Shown in pieces: positions 37,795 to 48,900 of a DNA stretch of 64,000 bases. Position numbers and translations under genes: made by a program. This stretch comes from Lichina pygmaea. Taxonomy: Eukaryota; Ascomycota; Lichinomycetes; Lichinales; Lichinaceae. The notes below the pieces were generated by a model. It searched no databases and was not told the DNA's origin. It worked only from the letters and a program-made list of their open reading frames with translations. Location of the stretch: contig OY730172.1 in the NCBI GenBank assembly GCA_963422465.1, forward strand, positions 4,836,001-4,900,000, written 5' to 3'. Positions within the stretch are counted from its first letter, which is position 1. Every line of letters begins with the position of its first letter.

Positions 37795-38682
37795 AGATTC
37801 AAGAGGCCTGCGAGCGACTCAAGCGTCGGCTGGCCCGACGACCGGGCCGACACCGCCGCGCCTACATCTCACCAGGCCAGGCGCGACACCGCTGGGCAGA
37901 GTCAATCCTCTGGCCTCAGCGGCCACTGGAATCCACCGAGGGGTCTCTGGGCCTGCCCCCGTGGGCCGACAGCCACCCCACGGCCACCCCACCCCAAGGC
38001 ACTCCCCCACGAACAGTCTGGCAGGCCCGCTTGCTATCGGAGCAATGGTGCTGGGAGCGATGGCACGAGCTCCACGGTGGACCCCCACCTCAAGTCCAGC
38101 TGCTGGACCCAGACCCTGGAGGGGGAGACAACTGGAAGCCGGACAAGATGCCGTACCGGGCGTCTCTCCGGCTTCGCGCCGGCCTATCCAAGGCCCAAAG
38201 CAGCATCTTAACGCAGATGCGCACAGGTAAGATTGGGCTGGCAGCCTTCCTCTGCAGGCGACGAGTCCCCGGCTTCCTGACACCGGCTTGTTGCTGCGGA
38301 GCGCAGTGGGAGACTGCCAAGCATGTTGTTCTAGAGTGCCCACGCCTGCAGCGAGCACGCCGCAGTCTTTACACTGCGACTGCTACTACTGACTACCAGG
38401 TGATGATCTCGCACCCGCGGCCTGCCGCCGCCCTCACCTCGTGGATCCTATACCACGGAGTTCTCTCCCAGTTCTCCTGGGCTCAGGAGCAGCTGGATAC
38501 TGGTTACTAACCAGTCACCCCCCACGTTCTACAGATTACTCGAGAGGATAGCGCTGCCTGAGGCGCTGCAGGGAGAGGTTTTTTTACTCGGTTGAGTTTT
38601 CCTAGCCTAATTCTATAGTTGACCCAGCGTAGCCTAGATACACTAGCGCTAGAATGGTGTAGGAATTCAATCAATCAATCAA
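37795..38682 (+). mobile_element. LINE copy B (Tad-like), 5'-truncated 3' end, 888 bp
   Basis: The insert is bounded by exact 13-bp direct repeats and ends in a simple tail of CAAT units (TCAATCAATCAATCAAA). Its plus-strand frame is open from the truncated 5' edge to a stop at 38508-38510. It encodes the last ~235 residues of a Tad-like ORF2, with AQSSILTQMRTGKIGLAAFL, VPGFLTPACCCGAQWETA and KHVVLECPRLQRAR (C-terminal Cys/His module). The 3' UTR shares GTTGACCCAGCGTAG-type sequence with copy A. The open frame, high CpG content and perfect duplications mark a recent insertion. It lies 82 bp from the SNF2/RING stop codon and about 590 bp upstream of the MCM6 start. Confidence 0.9.
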
Positions 38683-38695
38683 ACGGTAATGTCCT
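38683..38695. repeat. Target-site duplication, right copy (LINE B)
   Basis: Exact second copy of ACGGTAATGTCCT, directly after the CAAT-repeat tail. Confidence 0.9.
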
Positions 38696-38764
38696 TCAAA
38701 TTCTTGTAGCCCAACTGTGTCAAACCAACAATCCGGCCTGGCTTCTCCCATGATCCTTACACTC

Positions 38765-41700
38765 CTACTCGGCCTCTGTATCGAAGGTTGACACTTCCAT
38801 GATATCCGACACCCTCTCGGGTCTAGCTTCATCATCAGCCCTGCTGAAACCGTTGTCATCCTGCTCCTCATCTTCTTTGGCTTCGACTCCGTTCTCGTAG
38901 TCACTGCCTTGGTGATCGCTGGGCTGTGCACCTAGCTCGGGTTCCACCGCGAGATCTGGAGCCACTACAGTGTTTCCCTGTTCATCCCTGGTCAAATAGC
39001 CCTGGAGAATCAGCTACAGCCTGTGAGACCCTCGACGATACACCAGGGTCTTACAAATAATCCTGCGAGTTCCTCTACTGACAACCTAGATGCTCATGTT
39101 AGACACATTGTCCATCACTATGGGGATGTCGGGTGCAACGTACTTTCGGAGGAATCGGCCGTCATCGCACATGGCTCGGCCAACCCTAATAAGGTTAGTA
39201 ATTCTCATCATATTCCATGACTGGGTACAACGACTGACACCTTGGTCTTCCAGTCCTGCATCTTCAGCATGCGGTCATCGACAGTCCCGCTAATACTATA
39301 GCGCACCAAGTATGTTTCTTTGACTTGGCCAATCCTGCCTAGAATCAGCTCCGATACAACTCCCAGAATTTGCAGCAGATTATTCACCGGAAAACTCGAC
39401 CAAACGCTTGCATCTCGAGGGCGTGATTCCACCAAAGGTCAACGATGATGACTCGGCTGGCAACCGTAAGATTCAGCGCTTACCCGCCACATTTGATCCC
39501 CGCAATCATGATCTTCACGGCTGGGTCGTTGGTGAATTTGTCGTGAATGATTTGACGTGACTTGACGTTGATCTCTCCGTTGAACTAGTGGCTGTAAGCG
39601 TCAGATCATCCCTTTGCAGCCATCCGACTCACAAGGACGGAATGCCATCCTTCCAGGCGACATATTCTCTGGAGAATCTTCGCTCTGAGAGCTGTCAGCC
39701 CTGGAAACTACTTTGTTTCCTGCCCCACGGCTTACGTCAAGAGGAAGTGGGTGAACACGATGATTTTTTCGTCCGGCGCCTTGCTGAACCATTCGATTAT
39801 CTTGGCCTTCCTCGTGTCAACGCGTCGTCTGGGATGCTCCATCGGAGAAAGAAGCAATTGACAGTCACCTTTACAGCGACCAGCTTGGTGGAAGGCAGTA
39901 GATCGTCCGTGAGCCCAAGCCAGGCACCCTTGCTTGTCTTTCCTTGTCTTCCTCGCCCAACTCCATTGGCATCGGCAGCGGGCTCCAGCTCTGGTTGGCG
40001 CGCCTCCAAGTCCTCGTAAGCCTTGAGGCTCCTGAAGACGCGACGGCATGCAGGGCACTCCGTCTGTCCGTCTCCGGCCGTTGCGGACTCATGGCATGTG
40101 TTGATGATGCACGTCTTGCAGAAGACGTGCTTGCAATCGGTGATTTGAGGCTCGTCTGCAACATCGCCGCAGATATGGCAAATGCATCGCTTGAGCATTT
40201 CCTGTTCGTCGATTGCCTCAAGATACTGAGTGAGATCGAACTTGCTGCCGAACCTTGACTGGCCAAATGGACCGGGTCCAGTCTCTTGCTCCATACGTTC
40301 CTTGACCCAGACACCTATCTACTCGTGGAATGGTCTCTTGTCCTCGATCCGCCCAATTTGGTGCTCCAGCTTCCGGACATCTTCGAGCGTGAAGGTATCT
40401 TTGATGGTATTTTCTGGAGTAATCTGCAAGTCAGTCGGTCGGTGATGGTGCAGACCGGGGTTCAGAGCAACGGACGTAGAAGAAATGGATGCGATGTAGC
40501 TTGTCGAAGCCTAAGGAGCATGATGAAGATGGAGCCATAGCGTTTGGCTGCTATGCCGGTCTTGAAAAAACTACCCGCATCTAGTCAGCGGAGGGCTCGT
40601 CAAACAGAACCTGTTGAGCGCTACCTGTTAATGTCCCGGCGAAATTTGTCCTCCAATACTTCGTAGAGAGCTCGTTCTTCCTTTGTAAACTGAAGCTTCT
40701 GTATCGTATCATGAGCTTCCGGAAGGCTAACTATGGGGCGACTGAAGATCTGGTCTTTGAGCGTTCTCCGGATCATGATCATGTTTAGCAAATGTCCGAC
40801 GCGGAGATCGCTCTCTTCGTCTTCCGGGTCGCAATAGTTCGCCTTAAATGTCGCGAAGTCACCAACATATGGAACCTGAAGAAAGGCAAAATACTGGCCC
40901 TTTCGGTAAGCATGGACTGTGGTCCAGGGACGCTTGGTAGGCGAGATCTCACTGGATAAAGCTCGTCCAGAGAGCTAGACAGCAGTCAGTCACTAGCCGG
41001 TGCGCAGGGTAAGAGACAGACATACTTCTGGATCGGTGTTCCCGTAACAGCCCAACGATAGCTACTGGAAGCATCAGCAAGACCATACATGGCAGCAGAT
41101 CAGATGCGACGGCTGACATGGCTGCGAGAGCAACACAAGCCATTGAGGTACGACTTCGATGATTCCTAATCACGTGTGCTTCATCTAGAACCTATGGAAG
41201 TTAGCGTATGACTATGCGTGCAGCGGCCGAGAGCCTTACAACTCGGTAGAATCGCATTCGATGAAGCTCCCCACGGTCTGCCCAATGCTCCTCGAGCCAG
41301 CTTTTACGCTGAAAGATGTTAACACGGTGATGTGAGGCGATACTTTCCCTGACGTACCTCGACATCGTTCATTAACCCAATCTCCTCGGAACTGGGATAA
41401 GGAACTTGGAGCAGATTGCAGGTGAGCGTATGAGGCGTGACGGAAGGTTTGAGTACTCACAGCTGCTCATCACCTCGAAGTAGCTTGTGACTAAGGGATA
41501 TAAGTCTATCTTCACCTTGAGTCTGATGATGGAGACTTACTAATGACATCCTGATCCAGCAAGTTGGCCATGGTGATGTTCATCGATCGCTTGTAGTGTA
41601 GAACCTTCTTAATTGTCCCAGGCATCACATGCAGCTCAATCTCTTTCTGCCACTGTCTAATGACACCGCTTGGCACAACAAGGAGTGTGGTCTTGCTGTG

Positions 41701-43816
41701 GTCTCGCTCGGTCTTGGGCTGATGACCCACAATGGTCGCTCTAAAGCAGTTAACCAGACCATCAGCAGTCGCCGAGCATCGGTTACGCACATGACCTGTA
41801 AAGTTTTACCAAGACCCATCGCGTCTGCGAGAATCCCCCCTTTAGGAGGTGAATCTTCGTGCTCTCGATCAAGCTATGGACAGTTAGCCAGACCGTTCTA
41901 AGTTCCAGCCTGAGGATCCCCACCATGAAATTTGTGCCAAGCAACTGATGATGAAAAAGGCCAGATTTCATCCCTACAGGTTTCCAACGGCCGTTCACCA
42001 CCCTCACCTTATTAGCGCCAAAGCTTCTCGATGCTCTCAAGATGTCTTTCTTGTCAATAGCCATTTGTCTCTTGTTGACGTCTTCGGGGAGGCTAACGAG
42101 TAGGTCCCCGAGGATTCGGTTTTTAGAACCGGTTGTTGCTAGAGCAAGCTCTGCGCCATCGCTCCCTTGAGCTTGTCGCTCGCGAATGGGATTGCTGTTG
42201 ACCAAGTCCGAGAATAGTTCCAACGCAGCTTTCCCTTTCCGAGGTATCTGACGCTGTTTCCTCTTGTTACCCTCCTGACGTTTTCGTTTCGAATCTTTAC
42301 GTGGCTCTCGACGTTTGTTCGAACAAGACCTCCCCCTGTCGATGGCACCACCAGCTATCTTGGCTGCTTTGAGCTTCTTTGATGCTCCATGGGCCGCTTG
42401 TTTTTGCTGGTCGTTCCCCCTCAACTCTCGTGCGTTCGTCGCCCTCGAATTTGCCTTTTCTCTAGATGGTATCTTCCCTGAGCCGATGTCTTGGGACTTG
42501 AGCATACCTCTAAAGTTGCCTTCCAGGACTCCGTCACAGCTAGCAGAATAATTACTGTCACCTCGAGGCTGCAGGCTCTCTATCGCCGATGAGTCCGAGG
42601 TCTGCTGCACTGATGATGCTCTACTCTGAGCTTGGCGAACCTTTCTTCTCTTTAGTTGAGGTTGCGGAGAGGCCGAACTATCTTGACCTGCATCCTTGTT
42701 GCTTGCGTCGGTTAAAGAGTGAGCCCGTTTGCGCAGCTGCTCTAGCTGACTACGCTCCATCCGATTGGTCTTGGTGAAGACCGGCTTCTCCTGGTTATTT
42801 TGGAGCCCAAGTCCATCCGAGTTGATCTCTTTTTCAACGACAGCAGTGTTGCGTCTTCTGTTGTAGGTAGTCCATCTCTTCCCTGCTTTATTCAACTCCA
42901 CAACATCTTTCAGGGTAACCCGGCCACTCCGCATCTTTTTCCTGACATTCCTGCGCAGCTTCTCATACCTGTCGTAGTCAGTCGAGTATAAAAAGGTAGC
43001 TAGACCACAAAACCAACACTTTGAGAATTTCTTCATCGGGGCCAGATGCATCGGCCTCATACATCCAGGAGTGTTCCGGGTCGATGGTAATGTTATCTAC
43101 AGGCAACTGCATCTGCGCGGTATCATCTTCTTGAACTTGCCTAGGCTCACTCACGGGGGAAACTTCTGACTCGGAGTCACTCGACAAGAATAGACTCTCA
43201 TCGGCATCTGGTTTGTCTATTTCGTGTCCACTGTCTTTGCTGGTACGCGTCGGCAAGACACTGATGGTAGTTTTCGAGACTTGTTTGTCGAGGTCGTCTG
43301 CGAGCTCAGACTCTCTGTCACGGCTGGTCTGAGAAGCTGAATTTCTGTCACTAGCCTGTATTCCTGGATCATTTAATTTCTCTTCGCCGACGACATTCGC
43401 GCCCTCAGAGGACATATGTTGATGAGTGTCGCCGAAGAGTCCTGAGAGATAATATTAGGTATTTGAGCTTCGAGGTTTTGATAGCGAGAGGAAGGGGCCA
43501 ACTGACCGGGTAGGTTAGAGCTTTCTGTATCGCTAGTTGTCACGTCTGGGCTTGATCTCTTGACCAAGTCGCCGCAGTCCCTTTCGGCTATTGTATTGAA
43601 AGAACTTTTCAGGATTGCGTCCGGGTCAAACAGGCTCGCCCCAGCGTCGGCATCAAATAATCTTTCGCTGTCCGCGTCCGGCTTTTCGTCGTTGCTATTG
43701 CCGGCTGATCTGACACCAGAGAGCGGCTTCATGCCCCAAAAGCTTCCATCGAAACTCATTGAAAGACTCTTCGGTGCGGTTGACTTCTCGTGTTCATAGT
43801 CCCTATTTGAAGCCAT
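38765..43816 (-). CDS. SNF2-family ATPase with embedded RING finger (Rad5/Rad16-like)
   Basis: A gene of at least a dozen exons runs from MASNRDYEHEKS (43816) to STFDTEAE and a stop at 38765. The N-terminal third is acidic, then very basic (Lys/Arg-rich, likely nuclear). Helicase motifs follow in order: GGILADAMGLGKTLQ (I, ~41800), TTLLVVPSGVIRQWQKEI (Ia), VLDEAHVIRNHRSRT (II, ~41170), RWAVTGTPIQ (III, ~41040), a C3HC4 RING beginning CICHICGDVADEPQITDCKH (~40180-40050), KIIVFTHFLLT (IV) and AFGRVFRIGQVKET (VI, split by an intron). The RING between the two ATPase lobes is the signature of the Rad5/Rad16/HLTF group: DNA-dependent ATPases with E3 ubiquitin-ligase function in nucleotide excision repair or damage tolerance. 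I see no HIRAN domain. The intron chain is resolved except near 43000 and 39000-39250, so the exact protein is provisional. Its 5' flank is GA-rich on the plus strand, thus CT-rich on the coding strand. Confidence 0.85.
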
Positions 43817-45942
43817 GACCGAGTAATAACGAGACTATGAGATCCAGTCCTTGACAATAAGTCAAGGCCCAGATTTGAGAAGGTGGCCTGATTGTAGCTG
43901 CAGCGTATATCGCCGGCCAATACTCGATAACTCTGTCGTTCGGTCGTAGACAAGAAGGGATGTCGGACCTACCAATATCAGTACTGATACTGGTTATGTG
44001 GTACCGTAACGTAGAAAGAGGAAAAACCTGAGTGTAGATAGTGTGATTGGAGCTAGAATGAGAAAGTCGAAGGGCGTCGTGCGGAGACAAGTTTCTGAAC
44101 GTAAGAGTCTGTGATGACAATGGGTGTTCCAACTCATGCCAGACGCAAGATTCACAGAGGCAAAGCACGATCGTAGGCAAATTGAAACCTGTTTCTACTC
44201 ACAGACCGTGAAAACTTTGACTGAGGCAAGGGGAGAGCGAAACCAGAAAAGGGAAGTACGAGAAATAACGAAGCTTGGAGATGGCGAGAGCTGACCCGAG
44301 ATATATATGACAGGGAAATAAAAGAGAAGTGAATCGTTGATGAATTTTATGAAGACGCTGAAGACGAATCGATCAAACCTTTCGCAATGGACTTAGTAAT
44401 ACTAGTATCAAGAGAGTCAGCAAGAAGCTTGTGAGAGTAAAAAGATACGCTGGTAGAAGTATCGAGTGATCTAGCAAACAAGACAGAGATGTAAGCCATT
44501 CAGTAGACACCGTCAGTGAAGTGCAAGAGAAAAAGAAGAAATCTCTTGAGACAAGTGGAAGTCGGCAAAATAGTCGTGTCGGCCAAGAACTTGAGTGAGG
44601 TGTAACTGCAGAGTTCTTCAAAGATGCGATGTAAGGTCGTGATAGGCAAAATCATAAATAAGAGAGAAAAAGGACAGAGTCGTCAGATATCTCATGATCA
44701 GGAGCTATTAAAAGCCATGCCTTGACTATAAGTATGAATGTGACTGATGGGATTGGACTCTCTGCTGCGCATGGCCACCAGGTTCAATATTGAGTTTGCT
44801 CACACAGAACACCAGTCATAACAGCGCCTTGAACGCCCTTTGTCGTTGGACGGTTGGATACCGATCACTATTGGAAGTAATTCGAACCATTGACGAACTT
44901 TTCGAGCACAAGCCACAGCGAGCTAGTTGCGAAGTCTACTCGCATTGAAATGTCAAGTGCCTGGTGAACTTCGAGGGAACCGAGAAGACAAAATTAAGTG
45001 CCATCTGCGAAGGCAGATCAATGGGGGAAAATTCAAGCCGGCTCATGGCTCTGTTTCCAACACGGTATCATAGCTGAGTGTGAGCCCAGCCCAGCACATG
45101 CGGTGTTCCCAAGTGTGAGCTAGAAGCTAAGCACTCATGGTGGCATAGTCCACCAGACCGACGTAGCTGTGCTCCGTACGTACGAACGTATGTACGTTAC
45201 GTACTGGACGACAAATCAAACCTGCTAGGGTCGTAGTGCCTAGAGGTGCTGCGGGGGGCGCAGCAGCATGGCTAATAAATTTGTTGTGCCACTCACCTTG
45301 AAACAATGTGTCTACGTTATGTACATAGTACGTACGGAGTACTGTAATACGTACGTTGACCGCGGGGTTTGAGTCTGCATGTTCTGGTACATATGTACAG
45401 TACGACGTACTCATACGTACTCCGTACTCGTATGTACGAAAATACTTCTGTAGGTGGGTGTGTATACGGAGTACGGAGTACTCCGTACAGTAGTAGTAGA
45501 TACGGGTATATGTGTTGTTAAGGAACGAAGGGGTGCAGTACTCGTATGCAATGGTAGCGAGTACTTACCGGTAGACAATACACATAAAGTACGGGTACGG
45601 TAACGTACTATGTACATACATACTAGCTGTGGTGACTAAGGTACGAGTATCGGAAACTTCGGGAAAGATTAGTAATGAGGCGCCAACCTTTAGCCTTCAC
45701 CATATGCTAGGAACGTACGGAGTACTCGTACTCGTACGTACAGAGTACGACGTACCAGTACGTTACGTACGCAATGTATCTTACAGTATTATACGCAGCA
45801 TCATGTCTGTGGCTTTGGAGTCATGAAATTCCGACTGGAGAACGGCTATCCAGAAGCTTCCGCGTCTCTAGCTCGATCAAGAGAACCCTATGGTCTGGAA
45901 TTCGTCAATGCCAGCTTTCCTTGAGCTCTGATACTGCGCAGA
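43817..45942. other. Divergent intergenic region between SNF2/RING and IML1
   Basis: About 2.1 kb with no supported gene. The left part is purine-rich on the plus strand (CT-rich 5' region of the SNF2 gene). The right part, 45172-45775, carries the densest GTAC tract of the window. Confidence 0.55.
45172..45775. repeat. Dense GTAC/TACGTA-rich tract upstream of IML1
   Basis: About 600 bp with many TACGTACG, GTACGGAGTACGGAGTAC, TACTCCGTACTCGTATG and CGTACTCGTACTCGTACG words, interrupted by short unique stretches. It ends ~168 bp upstream of the IML1 ATG. There is no single tandem period; the motifs are short palindromes in both orientations. Confidence 0.85.
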
Positions 45943-48900
45943 ATGGACGGACACGGTTGGCCAGCAAACAGCGGGTCGCCAATCCGGATCCCATGTACTT
46001 TGTGGGTGCATGAGGAGCACTCCTCCAAGGACGATGTAATCTTCAGTAAAAGCATATTTGCTGAAGCAGAGATTGGAGCCGGAGATTTGATTGAGCTAAC
46101 AGCTGCTCAGAGAGGTTCAGACGGGAAAGCACAGGAGACTCCCGCAAGGCCGATTACAGATGTAACTACGCATAGGAAGTCCAGTCAGACCCAGAGCCAT
46201 GATGGACTCCTTGGTCGAAAGAGTTCTGAGGAGACTAGCAGCCGAGTCCTGAAGGACGAGACAACCCCTTCGAGGTGCAGAAAGCAGACCACGAGTCCGC
46301 ATCAGCGCTATCTGTTTCTGGTGCCGGAAGGAAGCAGCGAGCCAAAGATGAAGTCGTCGAATCTGCAGGTTTGTGAATAGTCTGGGATGCTAGCGGATCA
46401 GTGTCCGTTTTGCTGTCCTTCCAACTGATATCTACCGGCCCTTGGCTAGGTCTCCCTCACCTCTCATGTTGCTAGTCTCTTTGGATTCAAGAATCGAATG
46501 CCGGTGCAGGTCGCCAAAGTAGGTTCAGCGTTTATGAGAAGCCATATGCGACGAAGTACGCCTCAGAGGTTTGATCAATGACTGCGGCCGACAGGTGGAC
46601 AAAACTGAAAACTCTGCTTCTCATGTCGAGCTGGCTTTCCGTGACGAGTACCTTTCTCGCTCCGATATGTGGCGGCTCGTCATGGCTGAGCTTAGCCAAA
46701 AGACAGTATACAGAGGACAAAAGTTCATCTTCATAGGATCCATCAAAGCCCGGGTCAGGAACGTATACATCCGCGGGAGAAAGGTGTCGGCTGCGTATTT
46801 TGCTGTCAACACGAAACCAATCTTCCGCAGCGAATCGGCTCGGCATGTTCTGTTCCTGCAAATGTCAAAGGAGATGTGGGAGTTTGACCCGGACGGCTCC
46901 GGAGACATCATGTTCAACAAGGTCATCAATGGCTTTCTGCCGGAGCTTTTCAAGCGTTGGGAGGGTCTGAACGCGCGTCATCTGGTCAGCATTGTGCTGT
47001 TCACAAGACTTCAGTACGATTACGATCCCCAAGCCCCCTGGGGACCAAGCTCGAGCAGATACTCTTCGCAAGACCCTCAGCAAAGACATCATAGGGACTT
47101 TTATCGAGTGGTGGTCAGTGAGGCCGCCAGTCTACGCTGGGCGACAATATTGGATACACTGAAGAGGGAGTTCCGAGTTTTCTGGCGAGATATTTCGCTC
47201 GGACCTCCTTTCCATAAGGATGGGCCAAACTCCGGCTCTGGTGATCCACGTCAGCCAGAGCTCTCCGACGGTTGCGAAATCCGTGTGATTGGCAATCCGA
47301 CTGCCGCATCCCGAGGCAATGTTCTGGAAGCAATCAGCATGGCATCATCTCAGTTCTCTGAGGACTATGTTGATCGCGATCTTGTTCGAACAGGGTTGTC
47401 GGTCGTCATCGTCACGCCTGGTGTCGGCTTTTTTGAGGTGGACTACAACCTCTTAAGATGGACAACCGAGAATCTAACCAACAATGGAGTCGGGGTTGAT
47501 CTGGTTTGTCTGGCGAGACTGCCACTTCACTCGGTTCCACTTTTCAAGTATCAGAACCCGGCGCTGCTCCAATCTTCCGATCAGGCTACACATGCTGAAG
47601 CAGCAGGCGACGAGACGTCAGGTCGGACGAGTGGCTCGGAATTCAAGTCCATCATACGTCACAGCAGGTCCTCTTTGCTCAAATCGTCGATGATATCGGT
47701 GGACCCGACAAGCGCAGGCCAGAAGTATGCCGAGAGCGAAGAGTGGATCTTTGCCGTCCCCACCTGGATTGATATCTCATTTTGGACCAGCCCGTCAAGG
47801 AATGCAGCGAGTCAATGTCAAGCCGAAACCACCCTCAAAAATACAGGATCTCCGAGTGGCGAAGGACACGATGTGTTTATTCCAAGGGCAAAGATGTACG
47901 AGCTTCAAATGATGGGTATTATGGAGAACGAGATGAGCAATATATCCTTGCCACAGTTGCATCATGGTGTTTGGTCGCCTCTAGGTCCAAAGGAAGACGC
48001 CGCGACGCACGGACGGAACATGAAGACCTTTGGAAGCGATGACTCTGTCGGTCGACATCAGTCTCGAGGGAAAGTTCTGAATCACGCACGACGTGGGATC
48101 ACACCGGCATCTGCGAAGTACGGGCATGATAGATTGAACAATCGAGCGGAAAGAGGACAGTTCGACTGGATGGATCGCTATGACCAACAGGTGTTTCGGC
48201 CACTGCAACTGCGGCAAGATAGCGTCCGAGGAACCGCTCAGTGTCAGAGCGGCGCCGAGAGATATAGAAAGCATGTTGATCACGATTCGCGGTTGAGAAC
48301 ACCTTCGGTCGATCTCGCCCTCTCCTCTGAAGACGCCGCCAGACAAGTGCTTCTCGAGAAGAGCCCACGGCATCGGGTGCCCGAAGTGGGCCGATCTTCT
48401 CCGGGTCAGAAGCTTAAAAGTGAAGATAGAGGGTATACAATCAGGTCACCGAGATTACCTTGTCAACTAGGAAACCGCCGAACCGGGCGTCATTCTCTCA
48501 TCCTCAAGTCCACGGCAAGTACAGGGCTGAGTGCAGAGAACGTGATATTCGACAGCTTGGCGACTAGTGAGATTCCTGAGCGTCAGTCCCACTCGGTCTA
48601 ATCATGCTTGTTTTGCAGTGAGGCGAGGCTAAGGCTATGGAAGCAGATACAGCCAATCTGGTATCGCAACGCCCTCGATCTGAGAGTAAACTGGACGGTC
48701 AGACGTCAATCGTCATGCAGGAGCAGCCACCTTCTCAACCGATCCCTATCAAGCACCCCGCCAAGTCTGGCGAGAAGGATGAAAATGTGGAGAAGGACTC
48801 CAGTCCCACCTATAGCAAGTACCCAGAAACCATGCAGCAGAGGGAGAAGGTGAACGTTCTCCAAGCAGCATCGATAGTCAAGCAGGCGGGGCCCAAGTTG

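Noticed and set aside
37819-38358. 179-codon minus-strand frame
   Set aside because: Antisense shadow of LINE copy B; the plus strand carries the Cys/His module.
44373-44621. Leu/Ser-rich 82-codon minus-strand frame
   Set aside because: It arises from the CT-rich 5' region of the SNF2/RING gene and has no conserved features.
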